Assembly: GCA_017999075.1 (NCBI GenBank)
Contig: JAGOBX010000246.1
Coordinates: forward strand, 1-5,960
Direction of reading: 5' to 3'
Length of the DNA: 5,960 bases
From: Candidatus Babelota bacterium
GTDB taxonomy: Bacteria > JAGOBX01
Part shown: in pieces, positions 1-5,960 of the stretch
Layout: the number at the start of each line of letters is the position of its first letter
Numbering within the stretch: the stretch's first letter is position 1
The notes under the pieces: model-generated
What the model was told of the DNA's origin: nothing
Seen by the model: only the letters and a program-made list of their open reading frames with translations
The model's database searches: none
Made by a program: the position numbers and the translations under genes

Positions 1-130
1 CTTCAACTGAGATCATTTCGGTAAATATAAGTCCTGGTTTGAAAATAGAAATCATTTTTCTGAATGGTTTATCTGATATTCCAGCAAGAGGAGCGGTAAA
101 TATCGGATTTTCAACTTTGAATTTTTTCAT
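1..130 (-). CDS. dus: tRNA-dihydrouridine synthase, N-terminal fragment (cut by window edge)
   Basis: Only the first 43 codons lie in the window; the gene continues beyond position 1. Translated by hand from the ATG at 130, the protein starts MKKFKVENPIFTAPLAGISD. This matches the start of the Dus TIM barrel: the N-P-x-x-x-APLAG-x-S-D-x-PFR stretch (residues 8-24) is the first FMN-binding strand and loop, and TEMIS (37-41) is the second conserved block. The family is an FMN- and NADPH-dependent cytoplasmic enzyme that reduces uridines in the tRNA D-loop to dihydrouridine. The very short N-terminus before the barrel is DusB-like, but the fragment is too small to separate DusA, DusB and DusC. 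The start is 30 nt after the stop of the DUF1460 gene and has no Shine-Dalgarno sequence, so it is probably the last visible cistron of the same operon. Confidence 0.88.
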   Translation of the reverse strand, partial: MKKFKVENPIFTAPLAGISDKPFRKMISIFKPGLIFTEMISVE

Positions 131-160
131 AATAAAGTAATATTTCTAATTTGGAAGATT

Positions 161-913
161 TTAATAGAAGCCGTATTTAAAAAAAATAATTCCATCAAAA
201 TTACATCGTTTGATGTAATCCGGAATGTCATTGGTTTGACAGACTGAACCCGTATCTTTACTTGCGTGATAAAGCGTAGAATCAAATATAAATCCTTCGT
301 GAGATATCAAATGTCCATTTTCAATATTTTTTTTTCTGACAAAAGCGATTCCTGAAATTCCTTTATTTTTTTTAAAAAAATCATTCAGCATATTCAGGTT
401 TTCTGAAGATAATATTTTAATTTCTATTTTTTTTGAAAAGTCAATATCCAATAATTTATTTCCGTTAGATTTTTTATTAAGAACGCAAATTATTTTCTGT
501 TCGAGAGGTTTTAAAATATCAGGATAATATAATGAAAAATTCGGATTTGACAATAATCTGTCTTCCGTAAAATGTATTCTTGAAACGTAAGAAATTTTGT
601 TTTTTGAATAATAAAAATTATCAATATAATTTTCTATATATTCAGAATAATTTTCGGACACGCTTAAAGATAATGAATTTATTACAAATAAAGTGCAATC
701 CTGATAATATAAACTGAATGATGGAAAATTGTCTTTTTCAATTGATAACGGGTTGATTTTATAAGGATTTCCATAATAATCAGTTATTATTCTGCGTAAT
801 TTTTTATTATAATCATCGTACTTTATTTTTTTTAAAAAAATATTCAGTTCGTCGCTTATAATTGGAACCGAATCTTTATTGAAAATAATATTTTGTAAAT
901 TTGAAAAAATCAT
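161..913 (-). CDS. DUF1460 family protein, N-acetylmuramoyl-L-alanine amidase-like cysteine hydrolase
   Basis: This 250-residue protein carries the landmarks of the DUF1460 family, an NlpC/P60-like papain-fold group thought to cut peptidoglycan peptides or amides. In order they are YGNPY (47-51), DCTLFV with the presumed nucleophile Cys73 (72-77), SRIHF (111-115), ISHEGFIF with the presumed catalytic His205 (203-210), LYHAS (214-218) and a C-terminal GIIFFK strand (241-246). Its length suits the family. The stretch from about 125 to 185 is Lys/Asn/Ile-rich and looks diverged. The ATG at 913 follows an in-frame TAA by one codon, so no upstream extension is possible. No signal peptide or lipobox is seen, so as read the protein is cytoplasmic, although many relatives appear to be exported. 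It lies 48 nt after the DUF3108 gene and 30 nt before dus. There is no Shine-Dalgarno sequence. The family call comes from remembered motif order, not a profile search, and the substrate is unknown. Confidence 0.75.
   Translation of the reverse strand: MIFSNLQNIIFNKDSVPIISDELNIFLKKIKYDDYNKKLRRIITDYYGNPYKINPLSIEKDNFPSFSLYYQDCTLFVINSLSLSVSENYSEYIENYIDNFYYSKNKISYVSRIHFTEDRLLSNPNFSLYYPDILKPLEQKIICVLNKKSNGNKLLDIDFSKKIEIKILSSENLNMLNDFFKKNKGISGIAFVRKKNIENGHLISHEGFIFDSTLYHASKDTGSVCQTNDIPDYIKRCNFDGIIFFKYGFY
361..388 (-). repeat. Intragenic near-repeat, copy 1 (T7A8 core)
   Basis: On the minus strand this 28-nt segment reads CTGAATG, then ATTTTTTTAAAAAAAATAAAG. It matches positions 821-847 except for one extra G. 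Both copies lie in the DUF1460 gene; here it encodes Leu-Asn-Asp-Phe-Phe-Lys-Lys-Asn-Lys. The core is a 14-nt palindrome of T7A7. In such AT-rich DNA, chance or slippage is a plausible origin. Confidence 0.6.
821..847 (-). repeat. Intragenic near-repeat, copy 2 (T7A8 core)
   Basis: This 27-nt segment near the 5' end of the DUF1460 gene is identical to 361-388 apart from one missing G. Because of that indel the shared core is read in another frame, giving Leu-Asn-Ile-Phe-Leu-Lys-Lys-Ile-Lys. The 21 bases at 821-841 are an exact match to 361-381. Confidence 0.6.
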
Positions 914-961
914 TTTTTATGTTGAGAATTATAATATAAGAATAATAAATACTTTTTGTTA
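914..961. other. Longest intergenic gap (48 nt), possible weak internal promoter
   Basis: The gap between the DUF3108 stop and the DUF1460 start is almost all A/T, with about six G or C. On the minus strand it holds a perfect TATAAT (928-933) with no recognisable -35 box at 16-18 nt and no TG extension. A transcript from it would have a leader of only about 8 nt. There is no hairpin or terminator. It is recorded because it is the only gap able to hold an internal promoter; chance is quite likely. Confidence 0.25.
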
Positions 962-1891
962 CTATTTTTCACGATAATTTTCTATGTATGCCGAAATAGA
1001 ACCTATAGCTATTTCACTCTTCATTTTAACAGGTATTTTTTTTTCATTTGCAGTCAGCCACACCTGCATTTCTCCTTTGCTTATAAAAATTCCTTCTTTA
1101 AGTAAAATCGGTCTGACTTTATAACACATCATCTTTCCTATTTTAGTATCAATTTTTTCGAGTTTTTCGATTTTTATATTCAGTTCGTAAATTTCTTCGC
1201 TTGAACTTACAGGAACTTTTATAATATCACCGACTTTAAATTTACATATTCTCAGGTAATACATCGCTGCAAACGGATCAAAAACATAATTTTCGATTTT
1301 GAAATTATTTTTTCCGTGTTCTATTTTATCTTTTTTAAATTTCGATTTATATCGAGTGGCCAGTTTAGAAGAATAGTTATATTTTATTAGTTCATTTATT
1401 TTTTTGCTTCCTTCACGCTGAACTTTTATATATTTATGTGAAAAAAGATATTCAGAATCAATATAAGAAATAATTCTGTCTCTAACTCTGTAAACAGTAT
1501 CGAAAAATTTTGCTGTCCATGCGTCTGATGTAATCATCATAACAGGTCTGTTAGCTATTGATTGAGCTTTATTGACTCTGAATACGGCATTGCCGACGCT
1601 TATAAACCCGTATTTTACACTGAATGTTATTTCTTCTCCATATGTGAATGCAGTGTTTTGAGCGTACGTTTTAGGCAGTAATTTAAGGTTTATGTTATCG
1701 TCAGTATCATCCGAAATGGATTCGAGAATTTTTGCCGCTTCTACAGGATTATTGTCTAATGCAGAATTCAAAGAATCCTTTTCATCCTGTTCAGTATCAT
1801 CTTCTGAAAAAGAATATCGTATAGAATGCATTGAAAACATCAATAGAATAATAAATACAAAAAATAATATACGTTTCATAATTTTAAACAT
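962..1891 (-). CDS. DUF3108 domain-containing exported protein
   Basis: This is a 309-residue protein with an N-terminal signal peptide: Lys/Met-rich start, hydrophobic core at about 8-21 and no lipobox Cys. An acidic, low-complexity linker follows (about 30-70), then a DUF3108 domain. The domain shows FTYGEEITFSVKYGF (82-96), VFDPFAAMYYLR (203-214), and the C-terminal block KGEMQVWLTANEKKIPVKMK (272-291) followed by SEIAIGS. DUF3108 proteins are periplasmic or envelope-associated, largely beta-stranded and biochemically undefined; they occur mostly in Gram-negative-type bacteria. Three starts are possible: TTG at 1894, ATG at 1891 and ATG at 1879. I chose the upstream ATG at 1891; the ATG at 1879 (MKRILFF) would also give a good signal peptide. 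None has a Shine-Dalgarno sequence. The gene starts 15 nt after the ROK kinase stop, which implies co-transcription. Its cellular job cannot be read from the sequence. Confidence 0.82.
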   Translation of the reverse strand: MFKIMKRILFFVFIILLMFSMHSIRYSFSEDDTEQDEKDSLNSALDNNPVEAAKILESISDDTDDNINLKLLPKTYAQNTAFTYGEEITFSVKYGFISVGNAVFRVNKAQSIANRPVMMITSDAWTAKFFDTVYRVRDRIISYIDSEYLFSHKYIKVQREGSKKINELIKYNYSSKLATRYKSKFKKDKIEHGKNNFKIENYVFDPFAAMYYLRICKFKVGDIIKVPVSSSEEIYELNIKIEKLEKIDTKIGKMMCYKVRPILLKEGIFISKGEMQVWLTANEKKIPVKMKSEIAIGSISAYIENYREK

Positions 1892-1906
1892 CAAATTTGG
1901 TTTTTT

Positions 1907-2908
1907 TTAATTTTTTAAAGTATTTATATTTAAAGCAGAAGCTCCTATCATTCCTGCATCTGACCCGAGTTTAGTTATGCGTATAGAACATTTTTCGGCA
2001 GGTCTTTTAAAGGTTCTGCTTTTGATTTCTTCGATTATTCCTTTTATGAAAAGATTGCCTGATTGCGCAATCCCCCCTCCTAAAGTTATAAGTTCTATGT
2101 TAAAAATATTAATTAGGTTAGATATTCCAATTCCAAGAATTTTGCCGTAATCATCAAAAAGTTTTAATGCTGTTTTGTCTTTTTTAAATGCTGCTCGAGA
2201 AGCTAATTCAGGATTGATTTTATCGGTTTTATTATTAGCGTATTTCAGAATCAGAGAATTTTTATTTTCTTTTAATTCTAAAGTTTCAATAATTGTTTTG
2301 GTGAATCCAGGAGTTCCGGCATAAGCTTCTAAACATCCATAATTTCCGCATCCGCATTTTCTGCCGTCGAATTTTATTGTCATGTGCCCGAGTTCTCCTG
2401 CATTATTTGAACAGCCGTTATATATTTTTCCGTTAAGAATTATTCCGCCGCCTATTCCAGAACCGAGAGTTAGATGTATAAGATTATTTGTTTTTAAATA
2501 TTTTCCCCACCCGAATCTGTATTCTGCGTAAGCCGCGCAGTTAGCATCGTTTTCAATAGATATAGGAATATTGATTTTTTGTTTTTTAAGTTTGCTTGTG
2601 AGATAATCTATAATTTTAAATCCTTTCAACTGCTGCAGATTAGGAGAATTTTCAATAATTCCGTTTTTAACATCAATAATTCCAGGAATTCCGATACCGA
2701 TAAAGTTTACAGGAGCTTTATTGTATTCTACAGATTTATTGTTCAACATAACGATGTTTTTAATTATTTCTATGAACATTGATTCTGAAGACATATTCTG
2801 GTTTTTAAATGATGTTTTAAAAGTTATTTCGCCTTTTTCATTAATTAATGCCAAACCTACATGTGATCCTCCGATATCTATTCCTATGTTTACTGATTTA
2901 TTTTTCAT
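1907..2908 (-). CDS. ROK family sugar kinase (glucokinase-like)
   Basis: This 333-residue cytoplasmic kinase phosphorylates a hexose or N-acetyl-hexosamine with ATP. The visible ROK signatures are the phosphate-binding DIGGS (11-15), GIGIPGIID (71-79), the NDANCAA sugar-site block with presumed catalytic base Asp121 (120-126), the GSGIGGG turn (149-155), GELGH (171-175), the zinc motif CGCGNYGCLE (185-194; ligands His175, Cys185, Cys187, Cys192) and a late LGGGIAQSG (276-284). Every key residue is present and the length is typical. The frame is open 17 codons further upstream, but the ATG at 2908 is the better start: MKNKSVNIGIDIGG begins just before the first kinase strand, and an AAGGAGG lies 11 nt upstream. 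That ATG overlaps the transporter stop as ATGA. Glucose is the default family substrate; GlcNAc, ManNAc and fructose kinases share the fold and these motifs. The gene could also be annotated glk or nagK, but the sequence does not decide between them. Confidence 0.92.
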   Translation of the reverse strand: MKNKSVNIGIDIGGSHVGLALINEKGEITFKTSFKNQNMSSESMFIEIIKNIVMLNNKSVEYNKAPVNFIGIGIPGIIDVKNGIIENSPNLQQLKGFKIIDYLTSKLKKQKINIPISIENDANCAAYAEYRFGWGKYLKTNNLIHLTLGSGIGGGIILNGKIYNGCSNNAGELGHMTIKFDGRKCGCGNYGCLEAYAGTPGFTKTIIETLELKENKNSLILKYANNKTDKINPELASRAAFKKDKTALKLFDDYGKILGIGISNLINIFNIELITLGGGIAQSGNLFIKGIIEEIKSRTFKRPAEKCSIRITKLGSDAGMIGASALNINTLKN

Positions 2909-4089
2909 TGAGAGACAATCCTCCTTATATTTATTGATAATATTAATATGATTGCACATAAAAGAAAAATAGAATTGAATAAGAACATATCCGAAAATCC
3001 TGATTTGTTTGCTATAAAACCGTTTAATGCAAAACCTATTACTGCGCCGATACTGTAAGTTGAACCGACAAAAATTGATTGACCGCTGTTCTGCAATTTT
3101 GAAGGAGATGAAATAAAAATCAAGTTTACAAGACCAGCGTAAAATAATCCGAAAAATAATCCGTGCGCGATTTGTATTGACATAACAATAATTAAATAAT
3201 TATCTGTTGAACCTGAAATTTGCGATAAAATAAAGTATTTTGTTAAATGAGCCGCTAATCCTGCAGCCATTGTGAATTTAATTCCTATAAATTCTATAAT
3301 GCGGTTTGAAAATAAAAAAATCGGTATTTCAACCAGCACTCCAATCCCCCAGCATAACCCTATCATCTGTGAATTCAAATTTAATGTTCCGAGAAATATA
3401 CTGTAAAACCCGTAAATTACAGTATTGGTAATTTCTATTATCACACATGCAACAAATATCATTATAAAATGTTTTTTAAAAAAATATAATAAATTTTTAA
3501 GTTCGATTTTATGAGGCTCAATGTCGATTTTAGGTTTTTTTATCAAAAATGGGATTGATAAACTTATCATCATAAGAAAACCGTTTAATATAAAAAGCCA
3601 GTGCAGCCCTTTTTTTTCAACTACAAAACTTAAAATAAAATTAGCAAACAAAAAACCTATTGTTCCCCAAACCCTTATTTTTCCATAAGAATAGAATGAA
3701 GATTCTGATTTTATAGAATCAAGAGCAGCGCTGTCTGTAAGGGGAAGAAGAGGTTTGAAAAAAAATGCCGCTAAAATCGTCATCACAAAAACGTAATAGT
3801 AATTTACACTTAGTAAAAATAAAAAAATCGCTGAAACATTCCCTATTATGCAGATTAAAATAATACGGTTTCTATTTTGATTTTTATCGCTTATATATCC
3901 CCAAAAAGTAGAACTTAAAAAAGTTACGCCTGTTGATATTGAAAGCAGCATTCCGATATCAGGTTCAGGAATCCCTATTTTCTTGAAATATACGGAAATG
4001 AACGGACCGTATATCCCCATAGCAGCATAAATTAAAAAATAAAAAATTTTAATGTAAACCTGATTGTCGGAACTTTTAAAATTTTGCAT
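2905..4089 (-). CDS. MFS transporter, MFS_1-like / phenylpropionate-permease-type
   Basis: This 394-residue inner-membrane protein has about 12 hydrophobic segments, split by a charged central loop at about 184-200 (KKPKIDIEPHKIELK). That is the usual 6+6 MFS plan. An MFS motif-A-like loop, WGYISDKNQNRNR, lies at 63-75 between TM2 and TM3. YGKIRVWGTIGF (135-146) resembles the YGRIRLWGSIGF block of the MFS_1_like, HcaT and nucleoside-symporter group, and WGIGVLVEIP (247-256) is also typical of that group. The substrate cannot be read directly. The gene starts inside the last 14 nt of gltX with only a weak AGG upstream, which suggests translational coupling. Its stop overlaps the start of the ROK kinase, so the likely cargo is that kinase's sugar; this is inference. 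The last codons (AGG AGG, Arg389-Arg390) double as the kinase's ribosome-binding site. MFS identity is firm; the subfamily is moderately supported. Confidence 0.88.
   Translation of the reverse strand: MQNFKSSDNQVYIKIFYFLIYAAMGIYGPFISVYFKKIGIPEPDIGMLLSISTGVTFLSSTFWGYISDKNQNRNRIILICIIGNVSAIFLFLLSVNYYYVFVMTILAAFFFKPLLPLTDSAALDSIKSESSFYSYGKIRVWGTIGFLFANFILSFVVEKKGLHWLFILNGFLMMISLSIPFLIKKPKIDIEPHKIELKNLLYFFKKHFIMIFVACVIIEITNTVIYGFYSIFLGTLNLNSQMIGLCWGIGVLVEIPIFLFSNRIIEFIGIKFTMAAGLAAHLTKYFILSQISGSTDNYLIIVMSIQIAHGLFFGLFYAGLVNLIFISSPSKLQNSGQSIFVGSTYSIGAVIGFALNGFIANKSGFSDMFLFNSIFLLCAIILILSINIRRIVSQ
2920..2926 (-). promoter_or_regulatory. Strong Shine-Dalgarno site for the ROK kinase
   Basis: The minus strand reads AAGGAGG, 11 nt before the ATG at 2908. 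It lies inside the transporter gene, where the AGG AGG forms the codons for Arg389 and Arg390. It is the only strong ribosome-binding site in the window. It decides the kinase start at 2908 rather than the upstream in-frame codon at 2959. Confidence 0.88.
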
Positions 4090-5503
4090 TTAAACCTGCT
4101 TCAGCAAAAGATATTCCGCGTTTAATACGCGATAGAATTTTTTCTTTTCCTAAAATGAAAAGAATGTCAAATATACCTGGAGTAGCAGATTTTCCTGATA
4201 CACAAACCCTGAGAAGATGAATAAGAATTCCTGCTTTAACTGAAAGTTTTTCGGATAATGTTCTGAGTTCTGTTTCAAGAATTGCCGGGTTTGAAAAATC
4301 AGAATTTGAAAAAACATCAAACATTTTTTTTAAATATTCAGCAGAATTATTTTCATAAAAATATTTGTTTACTGCGTTTTCGTCATATTTAAAATTATGG
4401 GAAAAAAAATAATCTGCATTGATTATAATATCAGTGATTCGTTTAGCTCGAGGTTGAAACAGTTTAATTACAGAACAACAGTATTCTTTATCATGACTTA
4501 TTAATAATTCTGATTTAATTTCTTTAATTAAATAACTGTATAATTTTTCCGGAGCGCTATTCATTATATATTTTGCATTCATCCATTCGAGTTTTTCATA
4601 ATCGAATACTGCGTCTTTTTTTCCGATTTTATTCAAATCAAATAATCTTACTATTTCGGAATAATTCAATATTTCTTTATTGTCAGGTGGAGACCATCCA
4701 AGCAGAGAAATATAGTTTATTACTGCTTCTGGAAGAAATCCATTTTCTTTAAACCATTCTACGGAAACTGCTCCGTGCCGTTTGCTCAGCCGTTTTTTAT
4801 CTTTACCAAGAATCAGCGGCATATGACAGAATTCAGGAACAGGCATATTAAGCGCATTGTATAAAAGAATTTGTTTCGGTGTGTTTGACAGGTGGTCATT
4901 GCCTCTTATTACCGCAGAAATGTTCATCAGGGAATCGTCAATTACAACAGCAAAATTATATGCCGGCATGCCATCTGATTTTAAAATTATGAAATCATCG
5001 AGTTCACTTGAATTGAATTCTACATTACCGAGACAAATGTCATTGAAATTTATTTTTTTATTGTCCGGAGTTTTAAACCTGATAACTTTATTTTGAGATT
5101 TTACAGTTTCTGAAACAGGAAGACCGAGACATTTTCTGTCGTATTTCCATATTTGATTTTTTGATGAATGTTTATTTGAATCAGGTTCCGATTCACTGCG
5201 CTGCGGACATATACAATAATAAGCCAACCCTTTTTCAATAAGAGTTTCAGCATATTTTTTATAAATATCAAGACGCTGCGACTGGTAATATGGTCCTTCA
5301 TCCCAGGTTATTCCCAGCCAGGTCAAGGATTTAATTATATTATCGGACATATTAGAATCTGAACGCGTTAAATCAGTGTCTTCAATGCGTAAAACAAATT
5401 TTCCCGATAATTTATCTGCAGCAATTTTGTTGAACAATGCTGTTCTTGCTCCTCCAATATGCAGATAACCTGTCGGGCTTGGAGCAAACCGTACTTTGAA
5501 CAT
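4076..5503 (-). CDS. gltX: Glutamyl-tRNA synthetase
   Basis: This 475-residue class I aminoacyl-tRNA synthetase charges tRNA-Glu with glutamate in the cytoplasm. The N-terminal FAPSPTGYLHIGGARTALFN (6-25) contains the HIGH-type motif (His15-Gly18). KRLSKRHG (237-244) is the KMSKS-type loop. FVLRIEDTD (36-44) and IRGNDHLSNTP (199-209) are further Rossmann-fold signatures. Cys97, Cys99, Tyr121 and Cys125 match the C-x-C...Y-x-x-x-C zinc site of E. coli-type GluRS. The C-terminal helical anticodon-binding part ends with SATPGIFDILFILGKEKIL, a normal GluRS tail. Length is normal and no residue looks broken. The start is set by MFKVRFAPSPTG; there is no Shine-Dalgarno sequence in the 18-nt gap to cdd. 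I cannot tell from sight whether the enzyme is discriminating or also charges tRNA-Gln. Its 3' end overlaps the transporter gene. Confidence 0.98.
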   Translation of the reverse strand: MFKVRFAPSPTGYLHIGGARTALFNKIAADKLSGKFVLRIEDTDLTRSDSNMSDNIIKSLTWLGITWDEGPYYQSQRLDIYKKYAETLIEKGLAYYCICPQRSESEPDSNKHSSKNQIWKYDRKCLGLPVSETVKSQNKVIRFKTPDNKKINFNDICLGNVEFNSSELDDFIILKSDGMPAYNFAVVIDDSLMNISAVIRGNDHLSNTPKQILLYNALNMPVPEFCHMPLILGKDKKRLSKRHGAVSVEWFKENGFLPEAVINYISLLGWSPPDNKEILNYSEIVRLFDLNKIGKKDAVFDYEKLEWMNAKYIMNSAPEKLYSYLIKEIKSELLISHDKEYCCSVIKLFQPRAKRITDIIINADYFFSHNFKYDENAVNKYFYENNSAEYLKKMFDVFSNSDFSNPAILETELRTLSEKLSVKAGILIHLLRVCVSGKSATPGIFDILFILGKEKILSRIKRGISFAEAGLNAKF

Positions 5504-5521
5504 AATTATATAATTTATATT

Positions 5522-5960
5522 TTATTTGTTTAAATTTTCTCTTCCAAAAGAATACGGGAGCAATTCTATTAAAGTGGTTTTATACACCTGTTTTACTTTT
5601 TTGTTTTCATCAATATTTACGCTTAAAACTATTGCGTCAGGTATTGAAAATTCGCGTAGTTTTTGTCTGCATAACCCGCATGGAGTAGGATAACCCTGAT
5701 CGCATTTTAAAACTACTGCTATCATTATCAGCGGAGCTTCCCCGGCGTAAACCATACAGTTAACAGCCTGCATTTCTGCATGCGTAGTTAAAGTGTAATC
5801 AGCGCTTTCAATATTGCATCCGTAAAATATTTTTCCTTTTTTTGAAATTGCTGCAGCGCCTACTTTAAAATTTGAATAAGGGGCGCAAGCGTGTTCTCGC
5901 GCTTTGATAGCTTCATTAATCAATTTTTTTTCTTTTGCAGAACATTGACTGAATTTTAAT
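5522..5960 (-). CDS. cdd: Cytidine deaminase (5' end beyond the window)
   Basis: The gene encodes a zinc-dependent cytidine/deoxycytidine deaminase of pyrimidine salvage, which converts cytidine to uridine. The frame runs open to the right edge with no ATG or GTG after 5923, so the true start probably lies past 5960; 145 codons are visible. The first in-frame start-like codon, TTG at 5923, would trim helix 1 and has no Shine-Dalgarno sequence. Numbering from that TTG, the motifs are APYSNFKVGAA (14-24), substrate-binding NIE (37-39), the zinc/catalytic THAEMQA (His48, proton-shuttle Glu50) and PCGLCRQ (Cys82, Cys85), ending in ELLPYSFGRENL. The size fits the short, homotetrameric class, but the first zinc ligand is His rather than the usual Cys, and the Arg that normally follows the Glu is Met51. 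The gene lies 18 nt upstream of gltX. Confidence 0.95.
   Translation of the reverse strand, partial: LKFSQCSAKEKKLINEAIKAREHACAPYSNFKVGAAAISKKGKIFYGCNIESADYTLTTHAEMQAVNCMVYAGEAPLIMIAVVLKCDQGYPTPCGLCRQKLREFSIPDAIVLSVNIDENKKVKQVYKTTLIELLPYSFGRENLNK

Noticed and set aside
928-933. TATAAT before the DUF1460 gene as a confident promoter
   Set aside because: No -35 box or TG extension is present and the leader would be about 8 nt; TATAAT-like strings are common by chance in such AT-rich DNA.
1901-1908. T8 run as a terminator
   Set aside because: It lies at the stop of the ROK gene with no GC-rich stem beside it, and the U-tract would be on the strand opposite to the genes.
1692-1910. Plus-strand open frame of 72 codons
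   Set aside because: It is the antisense of the DUF3108 signal-peptide and linker region, has no recognisable domain or ribosome-binding site, and overlaps a well-supported gene.
2579-2951. Two overlapping plus-strand open frames antisense to the ROK kinase
   Set aside because: The opposite strand encodes conserved ROK motifs; the plus-strand products show no motif and are shadows.
2909-2959. Longer ROK kinase start at 2959 (17 extra residues)
   Set aside because: The extra residues do not resemble a ROK N-terminus, and the AAGGAGG at 2920-2926 places initiation at 2908.
4321-4410. A8 and T8 runs as phase-variation switches
   Set aside because: Runs of eight or more A or T occur in several genes, including essential gltX, so they look like a compositional feature rather than a dedicated switch.
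4857-5301. A plus-strand frame (4857-5096) and a second minus-strand frame (5101-5301) inside gltX
   Set aside because: Both lie within a complete, motif-rich gltX and resemble no known protein.
5921-5923. TTG as the cdd start
   Set aside because: The frame stays open to the window edge, upstream residues (AKEKKLINEAIKAR) align with helix 1 of known deaminases, and there is no ribosome-binding site.
1-5960. CRISPR arrays, tRNA or rRNA genes, transposases, attachment sites
   Set aside because: I read the window for spaced repeats, cloverleaf-like segments and mobile-element motifs and saw none; coding density leaves almost no room for them.

Overview
This window is a compact, strongly AT-rich stretch of bacterial chromosome. 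Roughly a quarter to a third of the bases are G or C where I counted sample rows. Seven collinear genes lie on the minus strand, and I found no credible gene on the plus strand. Read in the direction of transcription, from high to low coordinates, the order is: cytidine deaminase (cdd, 5' end cut by the window edge), glutamyl-tRNA synthetase (gltX), an MFS transporter, a ROK-family sugar kinase, an exported DUF3108 protein, a DUF1460 amidase-like cysteine hydrolase, and the first 43 codons of a tRNA-dihydrouridine synthase (dus, cut at position 1).

Spacing is very tight. cdd and gltX are 18 nt apart. gltX overlaps the transporter by 14 nt. The transporter and the kinase share an ATGA stop/start. 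The kinase and DUF3108 genes are 15 nt apart, the DUF3108 and DUF1460 genes 48 nt apart, and the DUF1460 gene and dus 30 nt apart. No rho-independent terminator is visible and no non-coding stretch exceeds 50 nt, so the simplest reading is one operon. The 48-nt gap before the DUF1460 gene is the only place with any room for an internal promoter.

The genes mix housekeeping (pyrimidine salvage, tRNA charging, tRNA modification) with a likely uptake-and-phosphorylation pair (transporter plus kinase, probably translationally coupled) and two envelope-linked families (DUF3108 and DUF1460). A sugar or cell-wall-sugar salvage role for the middle genes is plausible, but it is inferred from context only.

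The host uses the standard bacterial code: TGA is a stop, and none occurs inside the frames. DUF3108 and DUF1460 proteins point to a didermic bacterium. Four of the six visible starts lack a Shine-Dalgarno sequence, one has a weak one, and only the ROK kinase has a strong AAGGAGG. Low GC, A/T homopolymer runs and tight packing would suit a Bacteroidota-, Elusimicrobiota- or similar host-associated low-GC lineage, but I cannot place it with confidence. I see no mobile element, CRISPR array, RNA gene or clearly new system. The most interesting points are the His-type zinc site in a short cytidine deaminase, the DUF1460 protein without a signal peptide, and the transporter-kinase coupling.
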